In this document: piece after piece, positions 1-12,528 of the stretch
Numbering within the stretch: the first letter of the stretch is position 1
Layout: each line of letters starts with the position of its first letter
Assembly (NCBI GenBank): GCA_002007465.1
Contig: LNAC01000231.1
Coordinates: 2,454,843 to 2,518,842 of the forward strand
Direction of reading: 5' to 3'
Length of the DNA: 64,000 bases
From: Ailurus styani
Lineage: Eukaryota; Chordata; Mammalia; Carnivora; Ailuridae
Translations under genes and position numbers: made by a program
The notes under the pieces: generated by a model
Databases searched by the model: none
Seen by the model: the letters and a program-made list of their open reading frames with translations, nothing else
What the model was told of the DNA's origin: nothing

Positions 1-751
1 GTGTCAAGGCATAGACTCCAGGGAACTCCATACAGATTTCTGGAGTCCTCTGTGATACTCCATGATGCAAGTGCCATCTTCCTGGCCTCCGTAAACTCTG
101 TCTTCTACCTCCTGAACTCAGCTTGATTGCTATGTTCTCCTTGGGCTCCCCTTCTTTGTCCTTTGGTCAGCAAAGTGCCTCACGGCAGGAAGCCTGCGCA
201 CCTTGAGAGCTTATCCTGTATGATTTGTTTTCTTGGGGACAGCAATACTGCGTTTCCTGGTACTGTGTCCAAAACCATGTTGACCGTTTATTTTGTTTCA
301 TTTTTCAGTTGCTCACAAAGAGAAGACAAATCCAGTGCCAACTTGTCTAACATGGTTAGAAGATGATAGTGTTTAATTCTTTGTAGATACATTTTATCAG
401 TGTTAAAGGTAGTTACTTTATATTCTCAGTCACTAACTTTTAATTATTCTTTTAATCATAAACAGATGTTGAGTTTTATCATATCTTCTTTGTGCCTTTG
501 GGTAATTATATTTTATTTAATCTATTAGTATGAAAAATTATAGATATGAATTTTTCTAATATTAATTAATCCCTATATTCTTTAGTTACACCTGTGTTCT
601 GTTTTTCTTTTTAACTCCTATTTAACTTAAAGTGATAATGATTTGTTTAGGATACTTGCATCTATATTCATTTGTAAAATGGGTTTTCTATTTTACTTTC
701 TCATGATATCTTTGTCTGTTTTTGTTATTAGGGTTCTGATCTCTAGAAAAG
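1..751. other. AT-rich intergenic sequence
   Basis: No gene or clear repeat recognised; the open frame at 127-366 has no family motif and no supporting context. Confidence 0.5.
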
Positions 752-950
752 CATTGCCCAACAGAACTTTCTGTAATGATGGAAAAGTTCTATTATCTGT
801 GCTATCCAGTATGATGGCCAGTAATTACAGGCAGTTATTGAGCATTTAGAAATGTGACTAGTGTGACTGGGGAAATGAAATTGAATTTTATTTGATTCTC
901 AATAGTCACATATGGTTAGTGGCTACTGTATTGGACAGCACAGTTCTAGG
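752..950 (+). mobile_element. hAT-Charlie non-autonomous DNA transposon (MER3/MER5-like)
   Basis: Starts with a form of the terminus 'tgcccaacagaactttctgtaatgatgg' and ends 'ggttagtggctactgtattggacagcacag', whose terminal bases are the inverted complement of the start. The intervening 'gcagttattgagcatttagaaatgtgactag' is also diagnostic. The subfamily name is from memory. Confidence 0.8.
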
Positions 951-1021
951 ATACATGGACAGTATTCTCACTTAATCCATTATTCCATTATAGAGTTCAA
1001 ATAAAATCAGAACTATATGCT

Positions 1022-1232
1022 TCTTGGGCGCCTGGGTGGCTCAGTGGGTTAAAGCCTCTGCTTTCGGCTCAGGTCATGATCTCAGGGTCCTGGGATCGAG
1101 GCCCATATCAGGCTCTCTGCTCAGCAGGGAGCCTGCTTCTCCCTCACTCTCTGCCTGCCTCTCTGCCTACTTGTGATCTCTCTCTCTCTCTCTCTCTGTG
1201 TCAAATAAATAAATAAAATCTTTAAAAAAAAA
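1022..1232 (+). mobile_element. SINEC
   Basis: Head gggcgcctgggtggctcagtg, CT run, tail aaataaataaataaaatc plus A-run. Perfect 13-base direct repeats agaactatatgct lie at 1009-1021 and 1233-1245. Confidence 0.95.
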
Positions 1233-1249
1233 AGAACTATATGCTACTT

Positions 1250-3346
1250 AAAATTTTTATAAAACCTGCCTTTACAATCCGTTTCTTATGTGTGAAGATG
1301 TTTAACTACTTTTAAATTAGAAAATAGTGAAAGGATGGTTGAAACCTTATACTTCATCTTAATTAAGTTCTGATAAATGTTTTTCTATGAATTTATCTAT
1401 TTCATCAAGTGTTCCAGTTTGATTGAATATATATATAATGACTGTCTCTTATCTTAATAATAATTTAAGTTGTAGAGATTATTTTATCTGATATTATAGA
1501 TATAGGAACACTCTTGTTCATCTATTTCTACCATCTTAATTTTTTTATTTCATTTTTGTCACAGTTTACCAGAATTTTAGATTTTCTCTACTTTAAAATA
1601 TAGCCTTCCTCAATAATATATTGACTCATTCTTCAGTCCCTCCAAGTCCCATCACATTGATACTATCTACCATTTTCATTTTGGATATATATAAATGTAT
1701 TTTAAGTTATATTTATATATAAATATGTGGTATATAAAATATGTGCATATATATTTATATATTTACAATGTACATTATACACATATATACTTTCATCATT
1801 TATCTTTGGTATTTTTTTAAAACAAAAAGAAATTTTACCAAGATTTTGATTAATTTTATTCATTTGCCCACATGAACGTCATAGATCTCTTGCAACATCT
1901 CTTGGACTTATCCTTTCTCTTATTTAAAATACTTGATCCAAAACTCCAAAACTTACTCAATGCTGGCCTTTGTGCAAAATTCTGAAGGCCTTAGAGTTCA
2001 GAAAAAATATTTAGTTATGTTCTGAAATTTAATTGACAGTTTGACTACATACTAAACTCTAGGATTTAAAGGTTTTCCTTCAGTGCTTTGAAAACACTAC
2101 TCCATTGTCTCTTTGCACGCACTTAATGGCGAAATATCTAAGACATTGGATTATTATATGTAATTCGATATTTCTCTGCAAGTTTTTAGACTGTATGATG
2201 ATTTTTTATGTTCTTAGATTCATTATTACATATCTAAGGGTGAGTTTCTTTTTTCCCCCCTCGTCTTTTCTACTTTACTTTGTTTTCCCTCATTTTTAAG
2301 AACCCTGGGAAATGTATTTTTTTATCTAAGTATCTTAAAACACATTTTTAGTCCCATTTTTCTGTGGGTATTAGCAATCTCCATATTTCTTAGCTTTTAT
2401 TTTAACATTTTCTTTTGGTCTTTTTCATCACTGAAAGATTTTCATCATCTGTTTTCTAATTTCATAAAGTTGTTCATCAAGAATATCCATTCTGTTTCTT
2501 ATCTGATTTATTGTGTTATTCATTTCAGCAATTGTAATTCTCATACCCCACATTCTTCTTGGTCCTTCTTCATATTTTATTGTGTTATGCTTGTAATGCC
2601 TTATCTTGTTCAGTATGTTTATAGGCTAATTATAACTTCTTTTGCCATTTACTCTAATGATTTCACTTCTAATGTAATCCATGATCCAGTATATCCCTTT
2701 TCCTTTCAAACGCCTCTGCCCACTGTATTTTGTCTGTAAGTTCGTTCTCCTGGAAGCTTAATTCCATTTGTTGCATAGCGTCAGACTGCATTCGTGGGTG
2801 AGAAGTAGAGAAGCCTGAAGTAGAAAAGCCCGGACCCCAACAGAAAACCCCAATCAATAACTTCTTACCTAGTAAAACAACTCTTCAGTTGAGGGTTTTA
2901 TCCTTTGTTCCCCAGAGAGAAAGAGAATATGGAAGAGGTTCTCTTTAGATCATAGTTGATCAATCCGGGTAATCTGGAAGAAGAAACATGAGGATGTGAC
3001 TTCCAGAAGTCGATCCATTCTCTCCTGTTATCCTCATCCTAAGCAGGTGTCTTGTACGCTGGCCTGCTTTCCTCCTTAGTAAACGGCAGGAGTTAAGGTG
3101 GCTTCTTTTTCTCTCTGCTTGGCTGCCTCCTGCTCCAGGTAAAAGCCACCATCACCGTCACGGTCACCCCAGAGATTTCTCCATTTTTCTATTTTTTTCT
3201 TGGTGTTTTTTTCTATAAGTTAATCTTGGAGGAGGGAGCTGGGAATTTTCCCAATTCAGCATTTTGGTAGGAAAAGGAAACAAATCCGAAATCTAATTAG
3301 AACTTTCTCCGATTTCCCTACATGCCAGCCTATATTACCACTCGTG
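1250..3346 (-). repeat. AT-rich block, in part old L1 in reverse sense
   Basis: The stretch around 2400-2540, read on the minus strand, resembles the L1 ORF1 upstream region (aattacaattgctgaaatga ... cagataagaaacag). Elsewhere the similarity is too weak to assign. No gene is seen; small frames here are unsupported. Confidence 0.4.
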
Positions 3347-3359
3347 CTCAATTATGTCT

Positions 3360-3475
3360 CTCTTTTTTTTTTTAAGTTTATTTATTTGACTAATCTCTGC
3401 ACCCAACATGGGGTTTGAACTCACAACCCAAGATCAAGAGCCACATGCTCTTCCTAGTGAGCCACCCAGGGGCCC
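3360..3475 (-). mobile_element. Short old-type SINEC
   Basis: Reads as a SINEC on the minus strand (ggggcccctgggtggctcac ... ) with poly(A) as T-run. Flanked by 13-base repeats ctcaattatgtct at 3347-3359 and 3476-3488. Confidence 0.9.
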
Positions 3476-3489
3476 CTCAATTATGTCTT

Positions 3490-4045
3490 TTAAAAAAATT
3501 CCCGTAATTGGGATTTCTGGATGCAAGGACATGGACATTTTTAAGACTTTTGATATATACACAAATTGTTATGAAAAAAATCTGCAATGATTTACCACGC
3601 ACTTTGCCATGCAATTTTAATGACAGTGTCTTTTTTCCTTCAGGTCTAACACTGGTCTCATAGTTTCTACATGTAATCCCCAAATTTTGATAAATCAAAA
3701 GAGTTTTGATCTTCATTTTTTAATCTTGTGATGATAAACATTTTTGTAAATTTATTAACCATTTGCATTTATTATTGTCTTTTCTCATCCCGTCTTTTGC
3801 CCACTTTTTCTATGGGCCTATTTAGCTTTTTCTTACTGAATTTTATAAATTATGAAGTAGAGATACTGCTTATGGATAATTTCTCTGCTTCAAATTTATC
3901 TCTACAACGCTATTTGGCAAACTGTATTTTTTTTAATATTTTCACTTTTTTCAGGCATTTGTTCATGTTCTATAAGTGGCACATAAGTGCATGGATTTTA
4001 CCAATTGTCCTATTGAGTCCTGTTTTATAAAATATGTATGAATTG
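3490..4045 (-). mobile_element. Ancient L1 (L1M-type) fragment
   Basis: Phrases such as 'cttttgcccactttttctatgggcc' and 'agctttttcttactgaattttataa' match the reverse complement of the mammalian L1 ORF2 3' region in order, heavily diverged. Confidence 0.5.
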
Positions 4046-5141
4046 GCCCATTGGGAATATTCTCTGCCTGACTTTCAAGTTGACAATAGGTTTTTTTTTT
4101 TCTCTTGCTTCAGTTCATTGTGACTTTACGTTACATTGTTACATTCTATCACTTGCGATCAACCTACGGTCCCAGCAATAATACTCCACTGTATTTTGCT
4201 TTAGTTTTTCATCGTGATACAAGAAGTGCCTCCATGGTCTGTTGTACTGTTCATGTTTTCATAACCTGCTCTACCTGAAAGAGCTTGTGGATGTGAGGTG
4301 CTATTATATGTAGACAAATACATTCTGCTCTTCTAATGCCACAAGCATGAGATGGATGGCCCATTTTCAGACCAGGATTATTTAAACAATGAGCTTTTTA
4401 GACGTTTTGCCAATTATATTCCAGGCTGCTCAGAGCACACTCAAAACTCCACATTTTATCACGTCTGATTGTCAGTGTCTTTAATCAGCTAGACTGCTTT
4501 TGTCACTTTTAATACATTTTTGGCACTTCTACTATCAGTGGGCACTACACTTGAAACTACCATGTTAAAATCTACTTTTCTAAGTTTGTGCCTTTATTGT
4601 GTTTATGATTATTTTTCCTTAATTCATTCCTCTTGTTTTTTAGCTTCAAAAAGTTTCATTTTGTATAGAAAATTTCTCTGTAAAAGAACCATCTTTGTTT
4701 CTGGTTCAGTGGCTTCTCTGTGATCTTTGGTTTATTCTCTCATTTTTACTATTGTCATCACTGCTTAAACTCAGAGAGCTATATTACGGGTCATAAATAA
4801 TATTGATGGCTGAATATTGTAGATTGCTGGTAGAGGTCTGCATATGTACATAAGATCATTTTAGAAATTCTTATTTTTAAGTTTCTGTATCAATAAAATA
4901 GTATATCATTTGTTCTGAATTATCCAAGATCTCAAAAATGTATCAGATCACTTCATCTGAATACTGTACTTATATCAGCTAACTCCTGCCCAAATTGCCT
5001 CTTTAGTGCATAAAGCCTTAGAATGCATTATTTTATCATTATTACAGCCATGAAATATTTTTGGACTCTGCTACACCCACCGATAAGGGTCAGAAAATAA
5101 GTCATTTTTAGAGAAATAATCTGTTAGAATCTATCTGAAAT
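4046..5141. other. Unassigned AT-rich intergenic sequence
   Basis: Nothing recognised; the frame at 4520-4723 has no identifiable motif. Confidence 0.5.
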
Positions 5142-5158
5142 TAAACTTTTCTTTCTTG

Positions 5159-5753
5159 TGATCCACTACTAGATATTTATTAAAAGGATACAAAAATGCA
5201 GATTCAAAAGGGTACGTGAACCCCAATGTTTATTGCAACACTATCAACAATAGTCAAGGCATGGACAGAGCCCAAATGTCCATTAACTGATGAATGAGTA
5301 AAGAACATGCGGTATATGTACACAATGGAATATTACTCAGTCATCAGAAGGAATGATACCTTGATATTTGCAATGACATGGATGAAGCTAGAGTGTATTA
5401 TGCTAGGCAAAATATGTCAGTCAGAGAAAGAGAAATACCATATGATTTCACTCCTATGAGGAATTCAAGAAACAAAACAGGTGAATGTATGGGAGGGGTA
5501 GAAAAGAAAACAAAAGAAAAAAGAGAGAGGGAAACAAACCATAAGAGACTCTTAAAGATAGAGAACAACCTAAAGGTTGATGGAGTGATGTGGGTGGGGG
5601 ATGGGCTAGGTGGGTGATGGATATTAAGGAGGGCATTTGTCACGATGAGTGCTGGGTATTGTATGTAAGTGATGAATCATTAAATTCTACTCCTGAAACC
5701 AATATTGCAGTTAATTAACCAGAATTTAAATAAAAATTTGAAAAGGAAAAAAA
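5159..5753 (+). mobile_element. 5'-truncated L1 with target-site duplication
   Basis: Sense-strand L1 ORF2 end ('gtacacaatggaatattactcagtcatc', 'ccatatgatttcactcctatg') followed by the L1 3' UTR and a tail 'accagaatttaaataaaaa'. Perfect 17-base repeats taaacttttctttcttg at 5142-5158 and 5754-5770 define the insertion of 595 bases. Confidence 0.93.
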
Positions 5754-5770
5754 TAAACTTTTCTTTCTTG

Positions 5771-6634
5771 GAAGAAGTAGGATGACAAAGACTCCTCACC
5801 TCCCTTCTTGCCTAGAGATAGTTACTGGTTCTGTTAACAGACCTTCCTCTTCATTTCAGCGATTGCCAAGTAACAGTCTGACCTTTAGGAATTATGCAAT
5901 TTCACTCCATGGATGATTTATTTCTGTGTCTCCTCATACAATTGCTGGTCCTTCTGTTCCCAGTGGGAAGCAACAGTGCCACCTCAGACCTGTCTCATGA
6001 GCCTCTCTTACCCCATACCACATCAGAAGCCTCCTTACGAGATTTCCTCCAGAACTTGTAATCGGTTTTCCTACTGTGCTAGAGAGAGCTCTCCTCTGAT
6101 GACCTTTATCTACTTAGATATATCTGAATGTTTTTATAAATCTCAAAAACATAAAAGTTAGGAGAAAAAAGAATTATGGCATATGACTTCTTACTGCTAT
6201 TCTTTTCTTTCCTAAACATATATTGGGGTAAGAAGGAACGGGCTTTAGGATTTTTATTTTTTCTCTATCATGTGCAGTTATATTTTAGATTATATGGCGA
6301 AAGAGGTGTCTTCTTTACACTACTTAATAATTCAATGAACTGAGGTAACCAAGATACATATTAAAATGCAGGAGTTCTGTTATGCTTAGGTAGAAGCCAT
6401 GTGAGAATATCACTCTCATAGGAAGAAACAAAAGTCATATGATCTACAAAACCATAGCTTAATTTGAGCCCATTGGAGAAATGCAATCAAAGGCAATGAG
6501 GTGAACTAAATTCTAGAGAACATCAAGCCCTTCCGAAAAAGATGAGATAGACAGTCTTGGCTTTGGAGAGTACAGGGTAAGAAGTGGCAGCCAGAATGTG
6601 GGAAGAGGTAAACAACTAAATGTTAAATTCTTCT
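5771..6634. other. Unassigned intergenic sequence
   Basis: No gene or recognisable repeat seen. Confidence 0.5.
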
Positions 6635-6822
6635 TTTTTTTAAGATTTTATTTATTTATTTGAGGGAGACAGAGACAGAGAGAGCACTAGCAGGGTAACG
6701 GGCAGAGGGAGAAGCAGGATCCCCCTGAGCAAGGAGCCCAATGCAGGACTCTATCCGGGGACCCTGGGATCATGACCCAAGCCAAAAGCAGACACTTAAC
6801 CGACTGAGCCACCCAGTCACCT
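6635..6822 (-). mobile_element. SINEC
   Basis: T-run, taagattttatttatttattt, purine-rich tract and a minus-strand head ending gagccacccagtcacc. Similar target repeats (aatgttaaat / aatgttacca) flank it, imperfectly. Confidence 0.88.
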
Positions 6823-7284
6823 TGAAATGTTACCAAAAAGTTTTCTGTGAGCAAATGTGACAGTTTAGTGTCTCTGGGTCCCCTGACATGATAAGAATAT
6901 AGATTCACTCAGCAACTCTTTTCCTTGAGCTTCATCACATAGCTCATGAAAATGATTTGGTGCCAACCAGGAGACCTACAGGAGGTTCCTCCATAGTTTA
7001 GAACTACGAGTGCTGGTTGTCTGCTACTGATAGACAGGTCCTGTATTCGACCACTCTCTCATACGAAGCACAAATCCTCTGATGCCACAGGAGGGCAGAA
7101 AACCCTCTTGTCCCCAGGGCGCAGGAAAAGGTGGCTTGCTGAAGGAGAAAAAGAAACAAAAGACATCTGTCCCTGCAAGAGGGACAAAAACCTTTCATGT
7201 ACAAGATGTATATTGATACAAAGGAAAGGTCTGCTGCTGGGGAGAGGCAGAAATCTCACTCCCATGTGAGCCTCCCCACCACAG
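6823..7284. other. Unassigned intergenic sequence
   Basis: No gene or recognisable repeat. Minus-strand frames of 66-90 codons at 7004-7331 have no family motifs. Confidence 0.5.
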
Positions 7285-7525
7285 TGTAAACTGGTGCAGC
7301 CACTATGGAAAATAGTGTGGGGGTTCTTCAAAAAATTAAAACTAGAACTACCATAGGATTCAGAAAACCCACTGTCAGGTCTACATCAGAAGGAAATAAA
7401 ATCACTATCTTAAAGAGTTATCTTTAGGTTCATTGCAGCACTGTTTACCACAGCCAAGATATGGAAACAACCTGAGTGTCATCAACAAATGAATGGAGAA
7501 AAAAAATGTGGTATAAGGAAAATGA
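7285..7525 (+). mobile_element. L1 ORF2 fragment
   Basis: Contains 'tggtgcagccactatggaaaatagtgtgg' and 'gttcattgcagcactgtttaccacagccaagatatgg', the conserved L1 ORF2 C-terminal region in sense. Truncated before the 3' UTR. Confidence 0.85.
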
Positions 7526-9366
7526 TATCACCAAGATGGCGGTGACATAGGTAGTTCTTTGTTCCCTCTCACAAGAAGAACAATTAACATCTATTCAAGA
7601 ATCAGACACTACTGAGGTGAGGCTGCGGTGAGGGTGAATTACCCACCTGCATCTCAGAGACCAAGATCGACTACATTTGAAGATAAGAGAAGAGGCTACA
7701 TTTGACTCCCCTGCCCCATCCCCAGGCCAGCACAGCACCACGTGAAGAGGTCTTGGTTGATTCTCTAGTTCCTCCAGTGAGAAAAGAGGACCTAGAGGAG
7801 AGAGCTAGCCTCTCCCAGCATTGTGAGTCACTTTCTGGGAGCCCCAATTCTGACCTGACCCACAGGGTTTGCAGGGAAATTTGAGGGGCCCAGCCCCTGG
7901 GAATCTCACTCTGATAGAGAAGAGGGAGGGCTTGTAATAACCAGCACATGGATCTTGACAGACAAAGTTCATACCTGCAGTGCCCAAGTAGTAATCCCAA
8001 CCAGAAGTTTGCTCATGTGCAAAACCACGTCAGAGGTATATGCTGACCAGGGAACTAGGTGGGGTGCATATCTCCTTATCAGATCCTCAGACAAGGAGTT
8101 TTGTGGCTCTAGAGCTCAGTTTGCCCACACCAAGGTAAGGCGCTGAGTCACAGCTCCATCCATGGGGAGAGTTCCTTCCGGGTCCATCTAACCAGAGGGC
8201 TGGTGTCAGTCCTGCAAACTGTGCAACCCAGGAGCATTTGAGCTAAGAGGCAAGTGGACAGAGCACATCCCCCCTAGAGCAAGGCCAGTACCAGGCATGG
8301 AGACTTCCTTTCCTACTACAACACAGGCAGGGGGATTAATTCATAGCCATGGCTGAGTTGTGGGTAGATCCCAGCCCAGCCCAACCCAGCCAAAAAGCCT
8401 GTTTGGGAAATGGAGAGTAGCCTGGAGGATCCCCTCTTCCCACCATACAGGCAAGGAGGCTAAGACATAGCCCCACCTGCTGTGGAGAATGTTTTCCAGC
8501 CCCATCAGATCAGAAGGCTGGCAATAACACCTGAATGCTGTGTGGCCAGTAGCACACAAGCTCGGAGAACGGCAACAGAGGAATAGTTTGCAAAGCTGAG
8601 CCACAGGTCCTGTTCAACCAGGGAACTTGGGGTGTGGGTTGGCTTGAGTTAAGACAATAGAGAGCTTTACCAACTTTAGAGCTGCTTCTCCCACTATGCC
8701 TGGGCAGAGAATGCATTTCATAGCCACACTCATTGCTAAATATAGCTTTCGGCCCCTCTGACCAGGAAACCTAACCAGAGTACATGGAAGGGTGTGTAGT
8801 CATTCAACAATCCTATATACAGTGGCACTTGAACAAAGAGCATAGCCCTTCTGCAGAGCAAAACCAGTGGCTTCATCTAACCCGGGGATTCAGTGCCTGA
8901 TTTGGTCCCCCAAAATGAGCTGTGCTCGGGCCCTGGCCTACTGCTCTGCAAGCACAAGGAAGCTAATTCATAGCCCCAACTGCTATAGTACACCGTCCCA
9001 ACCATCTAGTATGCCTGACCAGAGTCCACGCAACCACGAAGCCCATCCCACAGCCTCACTTGGGTAGGAAACCAAGCTAGCAGCCCTATCCAATCAGCCA
9101 GAGGCACAGCTCTCTATCTGCTTCCTCAGACCTCAACCCCTCAAAATAGACGATAATAGCAATGCCCACTTGTGTAAAGACATTTACCCGGAAACCCAAA
9201 TTCAACTAACTGGGGAAGAACTGTCTCTACCAAAGCAAACCTGCAAAGTCTGTAAGAGAAGCTCCATTACTCACATGCACAAATACTAACATAAGAAATC
9301 AAGGATCACAAAAATTCAGATAAATATGACATCAACAAAGAAAACTAATAAAACTCCAAAAACTAT

Positions 9367-9570
9367 GGGCGCCTGGGTGGCTCAGTGGGTTAAGTCTCTG
9401 CCTTCGGCTCAGGTCATGATCTTAGGGTCCTGGGATCAAGTCCCCCATCGGGCTCTCTGCTTAGCAGGGAGCCTGCTTCCCCTTCTCTCTGCCTGCCTCT
9501 CTGCCTACTTGTGATCTCTCTCTCTGTCTGTCAAATAAATAAATAAAATCTTCAAAAAACAAAACAAAAC
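9367..9570 (+). mobile_element. SINEC inside L1M
   Basis: Head gggcgcctgggtggctcagtg, CT run, tail aaataaataaataaaatcttc then an (aaaac)n tail. Immediately followed by a second copy. Confidence 0.94.
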
Positions 9571-9571
9571 T

Positions 9572-9778
9572 GGGCACCTGGGTGGCTCAGTGGGTTAAAC
9601 CCTCTTCCTTCAGCTCAGGTCATGATCTCAGAGTCGTGGGATTGAGCCCCGCATCGGGCTCTCTGGTCAGCGGGGAGCCTGCTTCCTCCTCTCTTTCTCT
9701 CTCTCTCTGCCTGCCTCTCTGCCTACTTGTGCTCTCTCTTCTCTCTGTCAAATAAATAAATAAAATCTTTAAAAAAAT
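9572..9778 (+). mobile_element. SINEC, tandem to previous copy
   Basis: Head gggcacctgggtggctcagt, longer CT region, tail aaataaataaataaaatcttt. It inserted in or next to the A-rich tail of the preceding SINE, a common target for L1 endonuclease. Confidence 0.94.
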
Positions 9779-10168
9779 TCCAGTAACTAAGTCTAAAGAA
9801 ATGGAGATCTATGAACTGTCAGACACAGAATTCAGAATAATCCTCTTAAAGAAATTTAGTGAACTACAAGAAAACAGACAACTTAATGAAATTAGGGGGA
9901 AAAATCATGAACAAAATGGGAAGTTCTATAAGAAAATAGTAGCCATTAGAAAAAAAAGAAAAAGAAAAAATAAATCCTAGAGTTGACAAACACAATAACT
10001 GAACTGAAAAATTTAATACTGAGTTTCAAAAATAGACTCAACCATGCAGAAGAAAGAATCAGCAACCTGAGGGATAACACATTGGAAATTAAGCAGTCAG
10101 AGGAGCAAAAAGAAAGAAAAATGAAAAAAGGTGCATGGAATTATGAAACAATGAAAAAAATTCTTATT

Positions 10169-10370
10169 GGGGCGCCTGGGTGGCTCAGTGGGTTAAAGCC
10201 GCTGCCTTCAGCTCAGGTCATGATCCCAGGGTCCTGGGATCGAGGCCCACATCAGGCTCTCTGCTCAGCAGGGAGCCTGCTTCCTCCTCTCTCCTCTCTC
10301 TGCCTGCCTCTCTGCCTACTTGTAATCTCTCTCTCTGTGTCAAATGAATAAATAAAATCTTTAAAAAAAA
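10169..10370 (+). mobile_element. SINEC inside L1M
   Basis: Head ggggcgcctgggtggctcag and tail caaatgaataaataaaatc plus A-run. Target repeats attcttatt at 10160-10168 and 10371-10379. Confidence 0.94.
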
Positions 10371-10815
10371 ATTCTTATTATGGAAATTTTATAAGAAAAG
10401 GCGAAAGAGACAAAATATGTTTAAGAGAATAATGGCTAAAAACTTCTTGAACCCACAGAAACAGAGAGTAGAACGGCAATTGGCAGGACTGAGGGTTGTG
10501 GGGATTGGAGAGATGTTGGTCAAAAAGTATGAACTTCCAGCTATAAAACAAATAATTTGTGGGGACCAAATGCACAGTATTGTGACTCCAGCTAACAATA
10601 CTATGTCATGTACTTGAACGTGGCTAAGAGAATAGATCTGAAATGTTCTCACCACACATACTTACAAAATAGAGATAACTGTGTGAAGTAATAAATACGT
10701 TAATTAACCTCACTGTGGAAATCATTTTGTGATATATACGTGTATTAAATCATCATATTGTACACCTTAAACTTACACAATAGGTTAGTTATATCTCAAC
10801 AAAGCTTGGGAGGAA

Positions 10816-11987
10816 AAGAGCCCCCATCATTAAAAAGCAGAATTCAGCTGCCATGAAGGGAGGAGACAGAAATGGTAAGACTCCCAATTCCACCTCCTAA
10901 AGCTCAGACTTTTTTAAAATGTAATTTTTATGCATTAGGAAACTAAATTTTAAAGAATTTAAGTAGTTTGGATGAGATGATCTAGGTGAGTAAAACTGAA
11001 ATTTGGAATGTCTGACCCAAAAGCTAACTTTCTTCATCTTAATTGACCAATGATTTTTTTAATTGATACAATGTGAAGTCACAGGGTGAGTCATCTCACA
11101 CAATGTTCTCACTGTGAGCTACAAATTTAACAGGTGAAACGAAAACTGTAGGAAAACCAATGCAAAAGTCTTTCAACGATTTTTTTGATGAACATTTAAT
11201 GCATATGCTACAGATATTTTTTGAAGGCAAATCCATTTTAGAAATATCTTTAATAAATAATTTTAGGTATCATTCTATGACGATATTAGGGATGAATCAA
11301 AACATCGGCTCCAGGAGAGGCGAGTCATCAAATGGTATATAAGAGGCCAGGATTAATTTATTCATTCATCCCACACGAGGTACCAGGAAGAGAATGGTAA
11401 ATATTAAAATCATGTATCATCCTTCCCACAGACACATTCACATGGTGACAAGCAAATTTTCTAAAACTAAAGTATACTCCCTGAAAAGGGTTCTTCTCCC
11501 TACTTTACTCATCCTCCCCCAGAAAACACATGAACCATATTTTACCTTTCTTTTTAATAAGAGACAGCAGAAGTGAATTAAGAAGATTGCTAAATCTTCT
11601 AAAACAAACAAAAAAAGCACAAGTAACTGTAGAAAGCATGACCACTACAAAAATTTGCTCTGAAGGCTACTAAATTGGTGGTGAGGTTTTTCTAAAAGTT
11701 GAAATGTTCTAAAATATGTATAATTTTTATACATGGCAATGAAACGTTAGATATTATTTTCTTACAACAGGAAGTATTTTAATAGGAAGACATTACATGG
11801 GACATTAGTGGTCCTGGCACAGAGGTCTCAATCAGACAGGACCCTCTAATCGTACTGTAGGATCGTTTTTTTTACTTGTGTGCCTGATCAGGAAATGAGC
11901 GGCAGTGTTCAGATGCTGCCACCATGTGGCAAAAGAGAGCAGGTACTGGATCCCGGCTGAAAGGCAGGGAGAAACATCCAGGGGCAC
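10816..11987. other. Unassigned intergenic sequence
   Basis: AT-rich; no gene or recognisable repeat. Confidence 0.5.
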
Positions 11988-12003
11988 TTAATTCTAAGTT
12001 TTG

Positions 12004-12220
12004 TTTTGTTTTCTTGTGGTGGTGGTGGTGGTGGTGGTTTGTTTTGTTTTGTTTTGTTTTTTAAGATTTTATTTATTTATTTGCAGAGAGAGAGATCACA
12101 AGTAGGCAGAGAGGCAGGCAGAGGGAGACAGAGCCCGATGCAGGGCTCTATTCCAGGACCCCGAGATCACGACCCAAGCCGAAGGCAGAGGTTTAACCCA
12201 CTGCGCCACCCAGGCGCCCC
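12004..12220 (-). mobile_element. SINEC with (GGT)n in its tail region
   Basis: Minus-strand SINE ending ccacccaggcgcccc, with the poly(A) side carrying a (ggt)n run at 12018-12039 and a (ttttg)n run. Perfect 16-base target repeats ttaattctaagttttg at 11988-12003 and 12221-12236 show a recent insertion. Confidence 0.94.
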
Positions 12221-12236
12221 TTAATTCTAAGTTTTG

Positions 12237-12528
12237 AGGCAGTCCCTCCACAACCTCCCCCTCCTTGCGACTCCCTGACAGCCAATGGTTAAATAACTAT
12301 TAATATTTTAGGTTTACTACACCTTAAAGACTATTTAAACAAATAATGATTTTTATATGTAAAGGTCTTTTTATTACTAGTTTTTAACTGTTTTCTGATC
12401 ATGCTATTTGGGGAAAAATGTAAAGAATAATACTATTTAGAAAGTAGGCAATTAAATTCTCAATAATTTAGCCTTGATTAATGTATTTCCTTAACTATTT
12501 GTTCATTCATTTAGGCCAGTGATCCCTG
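12237..12528. other. Unassigned intergenic sequence
   Basis: No gene or recognisable repeat. Confidence 0.5.

Larger units (their letters stand above)
7528..10815 (+). mobile_element. Ancient L1M element with 5' UTR, ORF1 start and 3' UTR, carrying three SINEs
   Basis: Begins ccaagatggcgg, runs through a 1.8 kb GC-richer 5' region (7528-9365) with degenerate repeated phrases (tagccccaactgct, accaggga), then the ORF1 leader and coiled-coil coding region ('ttcagaataatcctcttaaagaaatttag', 'gaagaaagaatcagcaacctgaggg', 'cagtcagaggagcaaaaagaa'). After a SINE it resumes at 10371 ('ataatggctaaaaacttc') and jumps to a typical L1MA/MB 3' UTR ('cccaccacacatac'-like region, 'catcatattgtacaccttaaac', 'tatctcaacaaagctt'). 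Almost all of ORF2 is missing. Frames within it are not intact genes. Confidence 0.8.

Noticed and set aside
1022..1232. tRNA genes suggested by A and B box motifs in many places
   Set aside because: These boxes belong to tRNA-derived SINE heads; no cloverleaf-capable mature tRNA sequence is present.
9983..10351. 122-codon frame resembling a coiled-coil protein
   Set aside because: It is decayed L1M ORF1 running into a SINE; the second half is SINE sequence.
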